Below, in pieces: positions 51,335 through 59,439 of a stretch of DNA of 64,000 nt. The first letter of the stretch is position 1. Every line of letters begins with the position of its first letter. Under the pieces are notes generated by a model. That model ran no database searches. It had not been told where the DNA came from and saw nothing but the letters and a program-made list of their open reading frames with translations. A program made the translations under genes and the position numbers. The stretch is from Brachybacterium kimchii. Lineage in GTDB: Bacteria; Actinomycetota; Actinomycetes; Actinomycetales; Dermabacteraceae. The stretch covers positions 1,798,001 to 1,862,000 of the forward strand of contig NZ_CP097218.1 in assembly GCF_023373525.1 (NCBI RefSeq). Direction: 5' to 3'.

Positions 51335-52294
51335 TCACCAGGTGGTCTCCTGATCGGTGCGGTGGTCCTCGGGCTCGATCTGCAGCGTGCAGTGGTCCAG
51401 GCCGTGGCGCTCGCGGAGCATCGACTCGGCCGCGTCGAGCACGGCGTGGCCGTCGGCCCCCTCGCGCACCCGCAGGTGCACGGTGAGCACGTCCATCCCG
51501 GAGGTGACCGTCCACAGGTGCAGGTCGTGCACGTCGGTGACGCCCGGGACGGCGCGCAGGTCCTCCCCCACGGACCCGGGGTCCAGATGCCGCGGGGTCT
51601 CCTGGCCCAGCACCGAGAGGACCTCGCGGCCCAGGATCAGCGCGCGCAGCGCGACGAACACGCCGATCGCGAGGGCGATGGCGGTGTCCCAGAGCGTGCT
51701 CCCGGTCGCGCCCACGAGGATCGCGGCCGCGACCACGCCGACCGAGCCGATGGTGTCGGCGAGGACCTCGAGATAGGCGCCCTTGACGTTGAGGCTCTCC
51801 TGCGCGCCCGCCCGCAGCAGCCGCATCACCGCGAGGTTCACGACCAGTCCGAGCGCGCCCACCACGAGCATGGGCACCGAGTCGACGTGCGCGCCGTCCG
51901 CTCCCGCACCGATCCGGCCGATCGCCTCGAGGACCACGAAGACCGAGACGCCCAGCATCACGAGGACGGCGAGCAGGGAGGCGAACACCTCGAGGCGGTA
52001 GCTGCCGAAGCTGCGCCTGCCCGTGCGGTCGGGCCGGGCGGCGAGCACGGTCGCCCCGAGCGCGGCGGCGAGGGTGAGGACGTCGGCCGCCATGTGCCCC
52101 GCGTCCGAGAGCAGCGCGAGGGAGCCCGTGAGCAGCGCGGTGACCAGTTCGACGACGAAGAAGCCGCCGATCAGCACGAGCGCCCACGCCAGGCGGCGCC
52201 GGTGCTTCCCGCCCGCGCTCAGCGCCTGCGCGGCCGAGGCGTGGGAATGGGAGTGTGCTGCCCCGTGCGACCCGCCGTGCTCGTCGGCCCCCAT
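51335..52294 (-). CDS. czcD: CDF zinc/cobalt exporter (CzcD-like)
   Basis: 319 residues. Cation diffusion facilitator: His-rich N-terminus (HSHSHAS), six membrane helices, metal-site DAGHMAADV in helix 2 and DTIGSVGVV (helix 5), and a cytosolic ferredoxin-like C-terminal domain. Its ATG shares one base with the arsR stop (TGATG). Co-transcribed with a zinc-type ArsR sensor, which supports Zn/Co efflux. Confidence 0.92.
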   Translation of the reverse strand: MGADEHGGSHGAAHSHSHASAAQALSAGGKHRRRLAWALVLIGGFFVVELVTALLTGSLALLSDAGHMAADVLTLAAALGATVLAARPDRTGRRSFGSYRLEVFASLLAVLVMLGVSVFVVLEAIGRIGAGADGAHVDSVPMLVVGALGLVVNLAVMRLLRAGAQESLNVKGAYLEVLADTIGSVGVVAAAILVGATGSTLWDTAIALAIGVFVALRALILGREVLSVLGQETPRHLDPGSVGEDLRAVPGVTDVHDLHLWTVTSGMDVLTVHLRVREGADGHAVLDAAESMLRERHGLDHCTLQIEPEDHRTDQETTW

Positions 52295-52740
52295 CAGGCG
52301 CCGCCCCCTCCGGCCGCGGTGATCTCGGGATGCGTCTGCTCGGTGTGCGCGGTGTGGGCGACCGCGAGGTCCAGGAGCATCCGCACGTGCGGATCGTCCA
52401 GCCGGTAGAACATGCGCCGCCCGTCGCGGCGGGTGGCGACCACGCGATGGGCGCGCAGCAGCTTGAGCGCATGGGAGGTCGAGGAGTCCGACTGCCCCGT
52501 GAGCGCGGCGAGGTCGTGCACGCACAGCTCCCCCTCGAGCAGGGCGAGCAGGAGGGTGAGACGGTTGGGGTCCCCGAGCAGGGAGAACACGTCGGCCGTG
52601 TCGGCCACGTCGCGGGGGCGCGGCAGGTGCTCGGCGGCGAGCGCGACGCGCCCGGCGTCCACGACGTCGCTCGCGCAGCCCTCCGCGGGCTCAGCGCTCT
52701 CCGCGAGCTCCGGGGTCTGCACATATGACGATGTGTTCAT
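52294..52740 (-). CDS. ArsR/SmtB-family metal sensor, CzrA type
   Basis: 148 residues. Winged helix with DHSSTSHALK-like recognition (SDSSTSHALKLLRAH). The alpha-5 site Asp116-x-His118-x10-His129-x2-His132 matches the Zn/Co site of SmtB and CzrA exactly. ATG 52740 chosen because TACCCT ends 6 bases before it (leaderless). It should repress itself and the CDF exporter until zinc binds. Confidence 0.92.
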   Translation of the reverse strand: MNTSSYVQTPELAESAEPAEGCASDVVDAGRVALAAEHLPRPRDVADTADVFSLLGDPNRLTLLLALLEGELCVHDLAALTGQSDSSTSHALKLLRAHRVVATRRDGRRMFYRLDDPHVRMLLDLAVAHTAHTEQTHPEITAAGGGGA

Positions 52741-52744
52741 ACGT
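52721..52744 (-). promoter_or_regulatory. ArsR operator over the start site
   Basis: Inverted repeat ACATATGA (52721-52728) and TCATACGT (52737-52744), 7 of 8 positions matching, centred just inside the arsR gene. It covers the predicted transcription start, a geometry that blocks polymerase. Confidence 0.6.
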
Positions 52745-52746
52745 TC

Positions 52747-52752
52747 AGGGTA
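52747..52752 (-). promoter_or_regulatory. leaderless -10 of arsR-czcD
   Basis: TACCCT on the minus strand, 6 bases before the arsR ATG and adjacent to the operator. Confidence 0.5.
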
Positions 52753-52806
52753 GGTCCACGGCGAAGAAGCGGTCAAGGGATGCCAGCGCGGCGGCGCCGG
52801 CCCCTC

Positions 52807-54087
52807 TCAGACCCCTGCGAGCTCGACCCCGTCGTCGGCCTCCAGGTCCCCGGAGACGCGCCCGCGGGCGAGGCGGGAGACGAGCGCGGCGATCGCGCCG
52901 TCGCCGGTGACGTTCGTGGCGGTGCCGAAGGAGTCGATCGCGATGTAGGAGGCGATCATGAGACCGACGGCGGCCTCGCCGAAGCCGAGCATCGACGAGA
53001 GGATCCCGGCGGCGGCCATGATCGCTCCCCCGGGCACGCCCGGCGCGGCGATCATGACGATCCCGAGCATGAGCACGAAGCCCACGAGCTTCGCAGGATC
53101 CAGCGGCATCCCGGTGACCACCATGATCGCGACGGCGAAGGAGGTGATCTTGAGCGTCGAGCCGGCGAGGTGGATCGTCGCGCACAGCGGGACCACGAAG
53201 TCGGCGATCGGAGCCGCCACCCCGTTGCGCTTGGTGCACTGGAGCGTCACGGGGATCGTCGCGGCCGACGAGCTGGTGCCGAGCGCCGTCGCGTAGGCGG
53301 GGAGCATCCTCCACAGCATCTTCAGGGGATTGCGGCGCATCGCCCAGCCGGCCACGCAGTACTGGGCGAGCAGCACGATCACCGTGAGGACGAAGACCAT
53401 GAGCACGACCGCGAGGAACGTGCCGATGACGGTCCAGATCTGCCCGTTCATGGTCAGGCCCAGGAACATCCCGAAGATATAGATCGGCAGCAGCGGGATG
53501 ATGATCGCCTCGATCGTGCGCACCACGATCGTGCGCAGCTGCTCGAAGGACTCCTGCAGCGCCCCGCGGCGCACCAGCGTCAGCCCGATCCCGAGGCAGA
53601 AGGCGAGGATGAGCGCGGTCATCACCTCGAAGACGGGCGGCATCTCGATCGTGAAGTACGGGGCGATCGCCGAGTCCTCGGGGTTCTCCAGGGTCCCCAC
53701 GCTCGCGCCGGCGAGCATGCGCGGGAGCAGCAGGGCGGAGACGGCGAGCGCGAGCAGCCCGCACAGGATCGTCGAGATGTAGGCGATGCCCGCGGTGAGG
53801 GCGAGCATCCTCCCCGCCCCGCGGCCCAGCTCGCCGATCGCCGGGGTCACGAGCCCCACGATGATCAGCGGGATGAGGAACTCCAGGAAGGCGGAGAACA
53901 GCCCGTTGAAGGTGGTGAACACGCGCGCGAGTGCCTCGGGCATCACCAGGCCCAGGAGGATGCCCAGCACGATCGCGACCACGATCCGCGGCAGCAGGCC
54001 GAAGCGGGGCCGACGGCGGGAGGGAGCGGCGGGCTCGCCGTCGACGGGCGCGGGAGCGGCGGGCGGGGTGTCGGCAGGAGGAGTCAT
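52807..54087 (-). CDS. dicarboxylate/amino acid:cation symporter (DAACS)
   Basis: 426 residues. GltP/DctA-like fold with about eight helices and two re-entrant loops; the first Ser-rich loop ALGTSSSAATIPVTLQ and the substrate-site helix DSFGTATNVTGDGAIAALVSR are conserved. The N-terminal 25 residues are Pro/Ala-rich. Probably imports glutamate, aspartate or a C4-dicarboxylate with Na+ or H+. Confidence 0.9.
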   Translation of the reverse strand: MTPPADTPPAAPAPVDGEPAAPSRRRPRFGLLPRIVVAIVLGILLGLVMPEALARVFTTFNGLFSAFLEFLIPLIIVGLVTPAIGELGRGAGRMLALTAGIAYISTILCGLLALAVSALLLPRMLAGASVGTLENPEDSAIAPYFTIEMPPVFEVMTALILAFCLGIGLTLVRRGALQESFEQLRTIVVRTIEAIIIPLLPIYIFGMFLGLTMNGQIWTVIGTFLAVVLMVFVLTVIVLLAQYCVAGWAMRRNPLKMLWRMLPAYATALGTSSSAATIPVTLQCTKRNGVAAPIADFVVPLCATIHLAGSTLKITSFAVAIMVVTGMPLDPAKLVGFVLMLGIVMIAAPGVPGGAIMAAAGILSSMLGFGEAAVGLMIASYIAIDSFGTATNVTGDGAIAALVSRLARGRVSGDLEADDGVELAGV

Positions 54088-54181
54088 CGATCATCCGGTT
54101 CGTCGGGGGAAGAGGGATCGGCACAGGGTACCGATCCGCACCGCTTTCCCCGAACCCCTCCCGCGCGCGTCGGCCGCACCC

Positions 54182-54187
54182 TAGACT
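54182..54187 (+). promoter_or_regulatory. leaderless -10 of ABC-2 operon
   Basis: TAGACT, 7 bases before the GTG of the first permease gene. Confidence 0.5.
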
Positions 54188-54194
54188 CGCGCGG

Positions 54195-54989
54195 GTGCTC
54201 GCCTTCTGGAGGATCCTCGCCGCCTCCTTCCGGCAGTACTCCACCTACCGCGTCGCCACCGTCGCCGGAGTGTTCACCAACTCCGTGTTCGGCCTGATCC
54301 GCGCCTCGATCCTGCTGGCCGCGGTCTCCACCGCCGGGGGCGAGCTGCGCGGCTACGACGCCCTGCAGGCCGCGACCTACGTGTGGCTGGGCCAGGCGCT
54401 GCTGGCCCCCGTCGAGGCCTTCGGCACCCGGGAGGTCGCCGAGCGCGTCCACCAGGGCGACGTCGCCATCGACCTGCTGCGGCCCCTCGGGTTCCTCCGG
54501 CTCCAGTACGCGCAGAAGCTGGGCCGCTCCGCCTTCCTGCTGCTCGCCCGTGGGATCCCGCCGATGCTCGTGGGCGCGGCGCTCACGGGCATCTCCCTGC
54601 CGACGGACCCCGTGGCCTGGCTGCTCGGACTGCTCGCGATCCTGCTCGCGATCACCGTCGCCTTCCTCGCGGACATGCTGGTGAACCTCGCGGCGTTCTG
54701 GATCCTGCAGACCCGCGGGCTCACCGTCGTCTACACGGCCGTGATGAACCTGCTCTCCGGATTCCTCATCCCCATCGCCTGGTTCCCCGACTGGCTGATC
54801 GCCCTCACCCGCGCGACCCCGTTCCCCGCCATGGTGCAGACCCCGATCGACGTGCTCTCGGCGCGCGTGAGCACGGCCGAGGCCCTCCCCGAGATCGGCG
54901 TGCAGGCGCTGTGGGCGGGCGTCCTCGCCCTGGCCGCCTGGGCGATGCTGCAGCGCGGGATCCGCTCGCTGGAGGTGCAGGGTGGCTGA
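54195..54989 (+). CDS. ABC-2 type permease, subunit 1
   Basis: 264 residues, six membrane helices; family COG4587-like. GTG start is chosen because TAGACT ends 7 bases before it. Its end overlaps the next gene by 8 bases. Forms a three-gene exporter with the following permease and ATPase. Confidence 0.85.
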   Translation: MLAFWRILAASFRQYSTYRVATVAGVFTNSVFGLIRASILLAAVSTAGGELRGYDALQAATYVWLGQALLAPVEAFGTREVAERVHQGDVAIDLLRPLGFLRLQYAQKLGRSAFLLLARGIPPMLVGAALTGISLPTDPVAWLLGLLAILLAITVAFLADMLVNLAAFWILQTRGLTVVYTAVMNLLSGFLIPIAWFPDWLIALTRATPFPAMVQTPIDVLSARVSTAEALPEIGVQALWAGVLALAAWAMLQRGIRSLEVQGG

Positions 54990-55812
54990 GAGGACCCCGT
55001 CGGCCCGTCCCGGCTCGACCCTGCGGATGGTGGCGACGCTCTACGGCTCGCGGATCCGCTCCCAGGCCTCGTTCCGCACGAGCTTCCTCATGGACCTGCT
55101 GGGCCAGGTGCTCATCGTGGGCACCGAGTTCCTCGAGCTGTGGGTGATCCTCTCCCAGGTCGACGTGCTGGGCGGGATGACGCTTCCGCAGGTCGCCGTG
55201 GTCTACGGGCTCGGAGCCCTCGCCTTCGGGATCGCCGACATGCTGTTCGGCGAGATCGACGGGCTCTCCACGGCGATCCGCTCCGGGACGCTCGAGACCC
55301 TCATGATCCGCCCCGTGCCGATGCTGCTGCAGATCTCGAGCCTCGACCTCTCCCTGCGCCGGCTGGGCCGGATCGCCGTCGGCATCGCGATGACCGTGAC
55401 GGCGCTCGCGATCGCGGGCTTCTCCCCCACCCCGCAGACGCTCGCGCTGCTGGTGATCGCGCCGCTCGCGGGCGCCGCGATCATGGGCGCCCTGTTCACG
55501 ATGGCCGGAGCCATGCAGTTCTGGCTCGTGGACGGCCGCGAGTTCGCGAACGCGTTCACCTACGGCGGCAACTACGTGGCCACGAACCCCGGGGCGGTGT
55601 TCCCGCTGCCCCTGCGGGCATTCTTCACCTTCGTGATCCCGACGACCCTCGTCGCCTACACCCCGACCCTCGCCCTGCTGGACCTGCCCGGCCCGCCGCT
55701 GCTGCCGCAGTGGACGGGCTGGCTGGGCCTGCCGGTCGCGGTCCTCACCTGGATCCTCGCCGCGCTGCTCTGGCGCGCGGGGGTCCGTCGCTACACAGGA
55801 GCCGGCGGATGA
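54982..55812 (+). CDS. ABC-2 type permease, subunit 2
   Basis: 276 residues, six membrane helices, COG3694-like. Conserved NPGAVFPLPLRAFFTFVIP near the end. GTG start inside the previous gene; stop overlaps the ATPase ATG by four bases (ATGA). Confidence 0.85.
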   Translation: MAERTPSARPGSTLRMVATLYGSRIRSQASFRTSFLMDLLGQVLIVGTEFLELWVILSQVDVLGGMTLPQVAVVYGLGALAFGIADMLFGEIDGLSTAIRSGTLETLMIRPVPMLLQISSLDLSLRRLGRIAVGIAMTVTALAIAGFSPTPQTLALLVIAPLAGAAIMGALFTMAGAMQFWLVDGREFANAFTYGGNYVATNPGAVFPLPLRAFFTFVIPTTLVAYTPTLALLDLPGPPLLPQWTGWLGLPVAVLTWILAALLWRAGVRRYTGAGG

Positions 55813-56792
55813 CGATCCATGACACGACCCAGCCCGCGATCGACCTGCGCGCCCTGCGCCGGGACTACGTGGTGCGCTCGGGACCGCTGGGCCGACGCGC
55901 CCGCAGGGTCGTGCGCGCCGTCGACGACGTGACCCTGCAGGTGCAGTCCGGGGAGGCGGTCGGCTTCGTGGGCGCGAACGGTGCCGGGAAGTCCACGACC
56001 ATCAAGATGATGACCGGCATCCTCCAGCCCACCTCCGGCGACGTGCGGGTGCTGGGTCGGCGCCCCGTCGCCGAGCGCCGACGCCTCGCCCGGGAGATCG
56101 GCGTGGTCTTCGGCCAGCGCTCCCAGCTCTGGTGGGACCTCCCCCTGCGCGACTCCTTCCGGATCCTGGGGGCGATGCACCGCCTGAGCGAGGCCGAGCG
56201 CGTGCGGCGCCTGGGGCGACTCGTCGAGGGGCTCGACCTCGAGGGATTCCTCGACCGGCCGGTGCGCCAGCTCTCGCTCGGCCAGCGGATGCGCGGCGAG
56301 GTCGCGGCCTCGCTGCTGCACTCCCCGCGCCTCGTCATCCTCGACGAGCCGACGATCGGCCTGGACATGATCTCCAAGGAGGGGCTGCGCCGCTTCCTGC
56401 GCGAGGACCGCGACGAGCGCGGCACCACCCTGTTCCTCACCACGCACGACATGGGCGACGTGGAGCGGCTGTGCGAGCGGATCGTCGTGGTCAACTCCGG
56501 CACGGTCGCCTTCGACGGTCCCCTCGCCGGCTTCCGCGAGTCCCTCGGCGCGCCCCGCGAGCTCGTCGTCGATCTCGCCGCGCCGCGGGAGGCGCTCGCC
56601 CTCCCTCCCGAGGCCGAGGTGCTCGCGGTCGAGGCCGACGGGATCCGCCATCGCGTCGCCTTCCGCGGCAGCGAGATGACGGTGCCCGCCCTGCTCTCGG
56701 CGATCGGCGCGCAGGCCGAGATCGCCGATCTCTCCCTCGCCGAGCCCGCGATCGAGGACCTCGTGCGGGAGATCTACGCCCGGGGCCGGTGA
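55809..56792 (+). CDS. ABC transporter ATPase
   Basis: 327 residues, COG4586-like. Walker A GANGAGKST (55-63), Q-loop GQRSQLWWDLP, signature LSLGQRMRGE, Walker B LVILDEPTIGLD, His switch TTHD, and a C-terminal accessory domain of ~90 residues. Completes a three-gene ABC-2 transporter; substrate unknown. Confidence 0.9.
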   Translation: MTIHDTTQPAIDLRALRRDYVVRSGPLGRRARRVVRAVDDVTLQVQSGEAVGFVGANGAGKSTTIKMMTGILQPTSGDVRVLGRRPVAERRRLAREIGVVFGQRSQLWWDLPLRDSFRILGAMHRLSEAERVRRLGRLVEGLDLEGFLDRPVRQLSLGQRMRGEVAASLLHSPRLVILDEPTIGLDMISKEGLRRFLREDRDERGTTLFLTTHDMGDVERLCERIVVVNSGTVAFDGPLAGFRESLGAPRELVVDLAAPREALALPPEAEVLAVEADGIRHRVAFRGSEMTVPALLSAIGAQAEIADLSLAEPAIEDLVREIYARGR

Positions 56793-56909
56793 GAGCGGCG
56801 GGCGACGGGCCGCGCTGCCACGTATCCTCGCTGCGGGCCCGCCCGTCGGCCCTGTCGCACCCCGAAGCATCCATCCGCAGCACCCACCCGCAGCGAGCGA
56901 GGAGAGCAC

Positions 56910-58178
56910 ATGAGCCCCGCCACCCCGTCCGTCGGCCGGATGATCTCGAGCGGTCTGGACGCCGTGCCGAAGATGCTCCGCCACGACTCCCCGCGCACCC
57001 GCCACGAGGCGATGGCGCGAGGGATGCTCGACCACGTGCTGCGCGACCGCCGTGCGCGCCGGCAGTTCGCCCGCCGCATCGCCGACGTCTCCGGCTCCGT
57101 CCCCGCCTTCCGCACCACCACCCGCAGCGCGGCCGACGCCTTCGACCTGGTGGGCCAGTCGCCCTCGACCGGCTCCTCCGAGATCCTCGCGGTCAAGCTC
57201 GTGATCGACGGGGACCTCTCCGAGGAGCGTCTGCGGTCCCTGCTGGACTCCCTCGAGAGGACCCCGGGCAGCCGCCTGCTGCTCATCGTGCCGCGCTCGC
57301 GCCGGTCCGCCGTGCGCGAGGTCGACGACCCCACGGGCCGCATCCGCATGGTGACCTGGGCGCAGGTCGCCAAGCGGCTCGTGCCGCACGACCCCGAGAG
57401 CGCCGAGCTGTGGACCTCTCTCGCCGAGTTCGGCGAGAACCAGGCCGTCGAGGACGCCCAGCAGCCCGTCGCGCCGAAGGTCCTGCTCGACGAGGAGGTC
57501 ACCACCGAGCTGCGCGACCACCTGCGCTCGATGCTGCTCATCAGCGACGAGCTCATCCATCGCGCGCCGCGCTTCTCCTCCTCGCGCAGCCACCCGCGGG
57601 CGTGGCTGCACGCGGGCGGGAGCGGCAACGACCTCGGCGTCGAGTTCGACGCCGTCGAGGACGGCTCGGCGATCTGGCTCGTCGGCTCCCGCCCCCAGCG
57701 GTCCTTCCCGCTGGAGATCGGGGCGCTCGGCAACGACGAGGAGCGCGAGGCCGCGATCGCCCGCCTGCGCGCGATCGCCTCCCGCCCCGACTGGCGCTAC
57801 GACGCGGACCTCACCTTCGAGCCCGACTCCTACATCGGCACCCCGGCCTCCCGGAAGCTCGAGGACGCCCGCGCCCTGCTCTGGGAGGTCCTCGACCCGG
57901 GCCGTCTCGAGGCGAGCGGCTTCCCGCTGGTCCCCCGCCAGCAGCCCGACATGACCGCGGACCGCCTCTCGGTGCGCGTGCACGCCCCGTCGATCCCGCG
58001 CTCGGGCACCTTCCTCGTCTCGATCGGCGGCTCGAGCACCTGGCGCACCCTGCTGCCGCGCGTCACCCGCGAGTACGACCACCGCACCTACGTCGTGCAG
58101 GCCAAGAAGTCCGACTCCGTCCAGGACCTCGTCACGAGCGTCCACGAGGCCCTGCACTCGCTCGCGACCAAGCCCTGA
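56910..58178 (+). CDS. unrecognised 422-residue protein
   Basis: ATG with GAGGAGAGCAC upstream. Soluble, no membrane segments. The N-terminal part has EILAVKLVIDG ... SRLLLIVPRSRR ... MVTWAQVAKRLV, loosely like an E-x-K/core of a restriction-type nuclease fold (inference, low confidence); the C-terminal part has charged beta/alpha segments (EFDAVEDGSAIWLVGSRP) and FLVSIGGSSTWRTLLPR. Follows the ABC-2 operon after 117 bases, but has its own Shine-Dalgarno. Confidence 0.7.
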   Translation: MSPATPSVGRMISSGLDAVPKMLRHDSPRTRHEAMARGMLDHVLRDRRARRQFARRIADVSGSVPAFRTTTRSAADAFDLVGQSPSTGSSEILAVKLVIDGDLSEERLRSLLDSLERTPGSRLLLIVPRSRRSAVREVDDPTGRIRMVTWAQVAKRLVPHDPESAELWTSLAEFGENQAVEDAQQPVAPKVLLDEEVTTELRDHLRSMLLISDELIHRAPRFSSSRSHPRAWLHAGGSGNDLGVEFDAVEDGSAIWLVGSRPQRSFPLEIGALGNDEEREAAIARLRAIASRPDWRYDADLTFEPDSYIGTPASRKLEDARALLWEVLDPGRLEASGFPLVPRQQPDMTADRLSVRVHAPSIPRSGTFLVSIGGSSTWRTLLPRVTREYDHRTYVVQAKKSDSVQDLVTSVHEALHSLATKP

Positions 58179-58320
58179 GCGCGGCTCCGGGCGCGCGGCG
58201 GGCGGGCCTCCCCGGGAACGATGCGCGGCTCACATCCCGCGGGCGCGCGGCGGCTGGGACAATGACAGCTGAGGGCGCCCTCACCGGGGCGCCGCAACCA
58301 GGTCGCAGGAGGCACCGAGG

Positions 58321-59379
58321 GTGAACGGCTCGTTCAAGGTCCGCGGAGGGAAGCTCGTCTCGGTCGAGGTCGAGGCCTCGGACGGGGTGATCACCTCCGC
58401 CCACGTGTTCGGCGACTTCTTCCTCGAGCCCGACGAGGCCCTCGAGGACATCGACGCCGCGATCGTCGGACTGCCCGTGAAGGCGAGCGCCGCCACGATC
58501 ACCGAGGCGATCTCCGCGCGCCTCGCCGCCCGGCACGGCGACGTCCAGATGATCGGCTTCGACGCGGACGCCGTCGCGATCGCCGTGCGCCGTGCCCTGG
58601 GCAACGCGACCAGCTGGGACGACCACGAGTTCGACGTCATCGGGCCGGTCACCATGGCGCCGATCATGCACGTCGCGCTCGACGAGGTCATCCCCCACGA
58701 GGTCGCCGCGGGTCGGCGTCGGCCGCTGCTGCGGATCTGGGACTGGGACTCCCCGCTCGTGGTGATCGGCTCCTACCAGAGCGTGAAGAACGAGATCGAC
58801 CCCGCGGGCGCCGCGAAGCACGGCATCGGCGTGGTGCGCCGCATCACCGGCGGCGGCGCCATGTTCATGGAGGCCGGCAACTGCCTCACCTACTCCCTCG
58901 TGGTGCCGTCCTCCCTCGTCGAGGGCCTCAGCTTCGAGCAGTCCTACGCCTACCTCGACGACTGGGTGATGGGCGCGCTCGCGGAGATCGGCGTGCGCGC
59001 ACGGTACGTGCCGCTGAACGACATCGCCTCGGACAAGGGCAAGATCGGCGGCGCCGCCCAGCGCCGCTTCGCCGACGGCGTGGTGCTCCACCACGTCACC
59101 ATGAGCTACGACATCGACGCCGACAAGATGGGCGAGGTGCTGCGCGTGGGGCGCGAGAAGCTCTCCGACAAGGGCACCCGCAGCGCGAACAAGCGCGTGG
59201 ACCCGATGCGCTCGCAGACCGGCATGAGCCGCGAGGCGATCATCGACAGCTTCCTGGACTACTTCCGCGGGAAGTACGCCACCCACGAGTCGGCGTACAC
59301 CGAGGGCGAGCTCGCCGCGGCGCGGGACCTCGTGGACACCAAGTTCGCCACCGAGGAGTGGACCCAGCGCGTGCCGTGA
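58321..59379 (+). CDS. lplA: lipoate-protein ligase with N-terminal accessory domain
   Basis: 352 residues, GTG with AGGAGG upstream. Residues ~1-85 match the small accessory domain (LplB-like: FKVRGGKLVSVEVEASDGVI) that in E. coli LplA is C-terminal; the rest is the catalytic domain (RRITGGGAMFME, catalytic Lys in DKGKIGGAAQRR, VTMSYDIDADKM). Attaches free lipoate to 2-oxoacid dehydrogenase or GcvH. Confidence 0.88.
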   Translation: MNGSFKVRGGKLVSVEVEASDGVITSAHVFGDFFLEPDEALEDIDAAIVGLPVKASAATITEAISARLAARHGDVQMIGFDADAVAIAVRRALGNATSWDDHEFDVIGPVTMAPIMHVALDEVIPHEVAAGRRRPLLRIWDWDSPLVVIGSYQSVKNEIDPAGAAKHGIGVVRRITGGGAMFMEAGNCLTYSLVVPSSLVEGLSFEQSYAYLDDWVMGALAEIGVRARYVPLNDIASDKGKIGGAAQRRFADGVVLHHVTMSYDIDADKMGEVLRVGREKLSDKGTRSANKRVDPMRSQTGMSREAIIDSFLDYFRGKYATHESAYTEGELAAARDLVDTKFATEEWTQRVP

Positions 59380-59439
59380 GCGGCGGGACGGCTGCTGCCG
59401 CACCCGCCGCTCACGCGCCTCGGCGGACCGTCGTCGTCC

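Noticed and set aside
54131..54187. GATCCGCACC upstream of the ABC-2 promoter as a fifth TCCAC site
   Set aside because: Core is TCCGC rather than TCCAC and the distance to TAGACT is 46, not 43.
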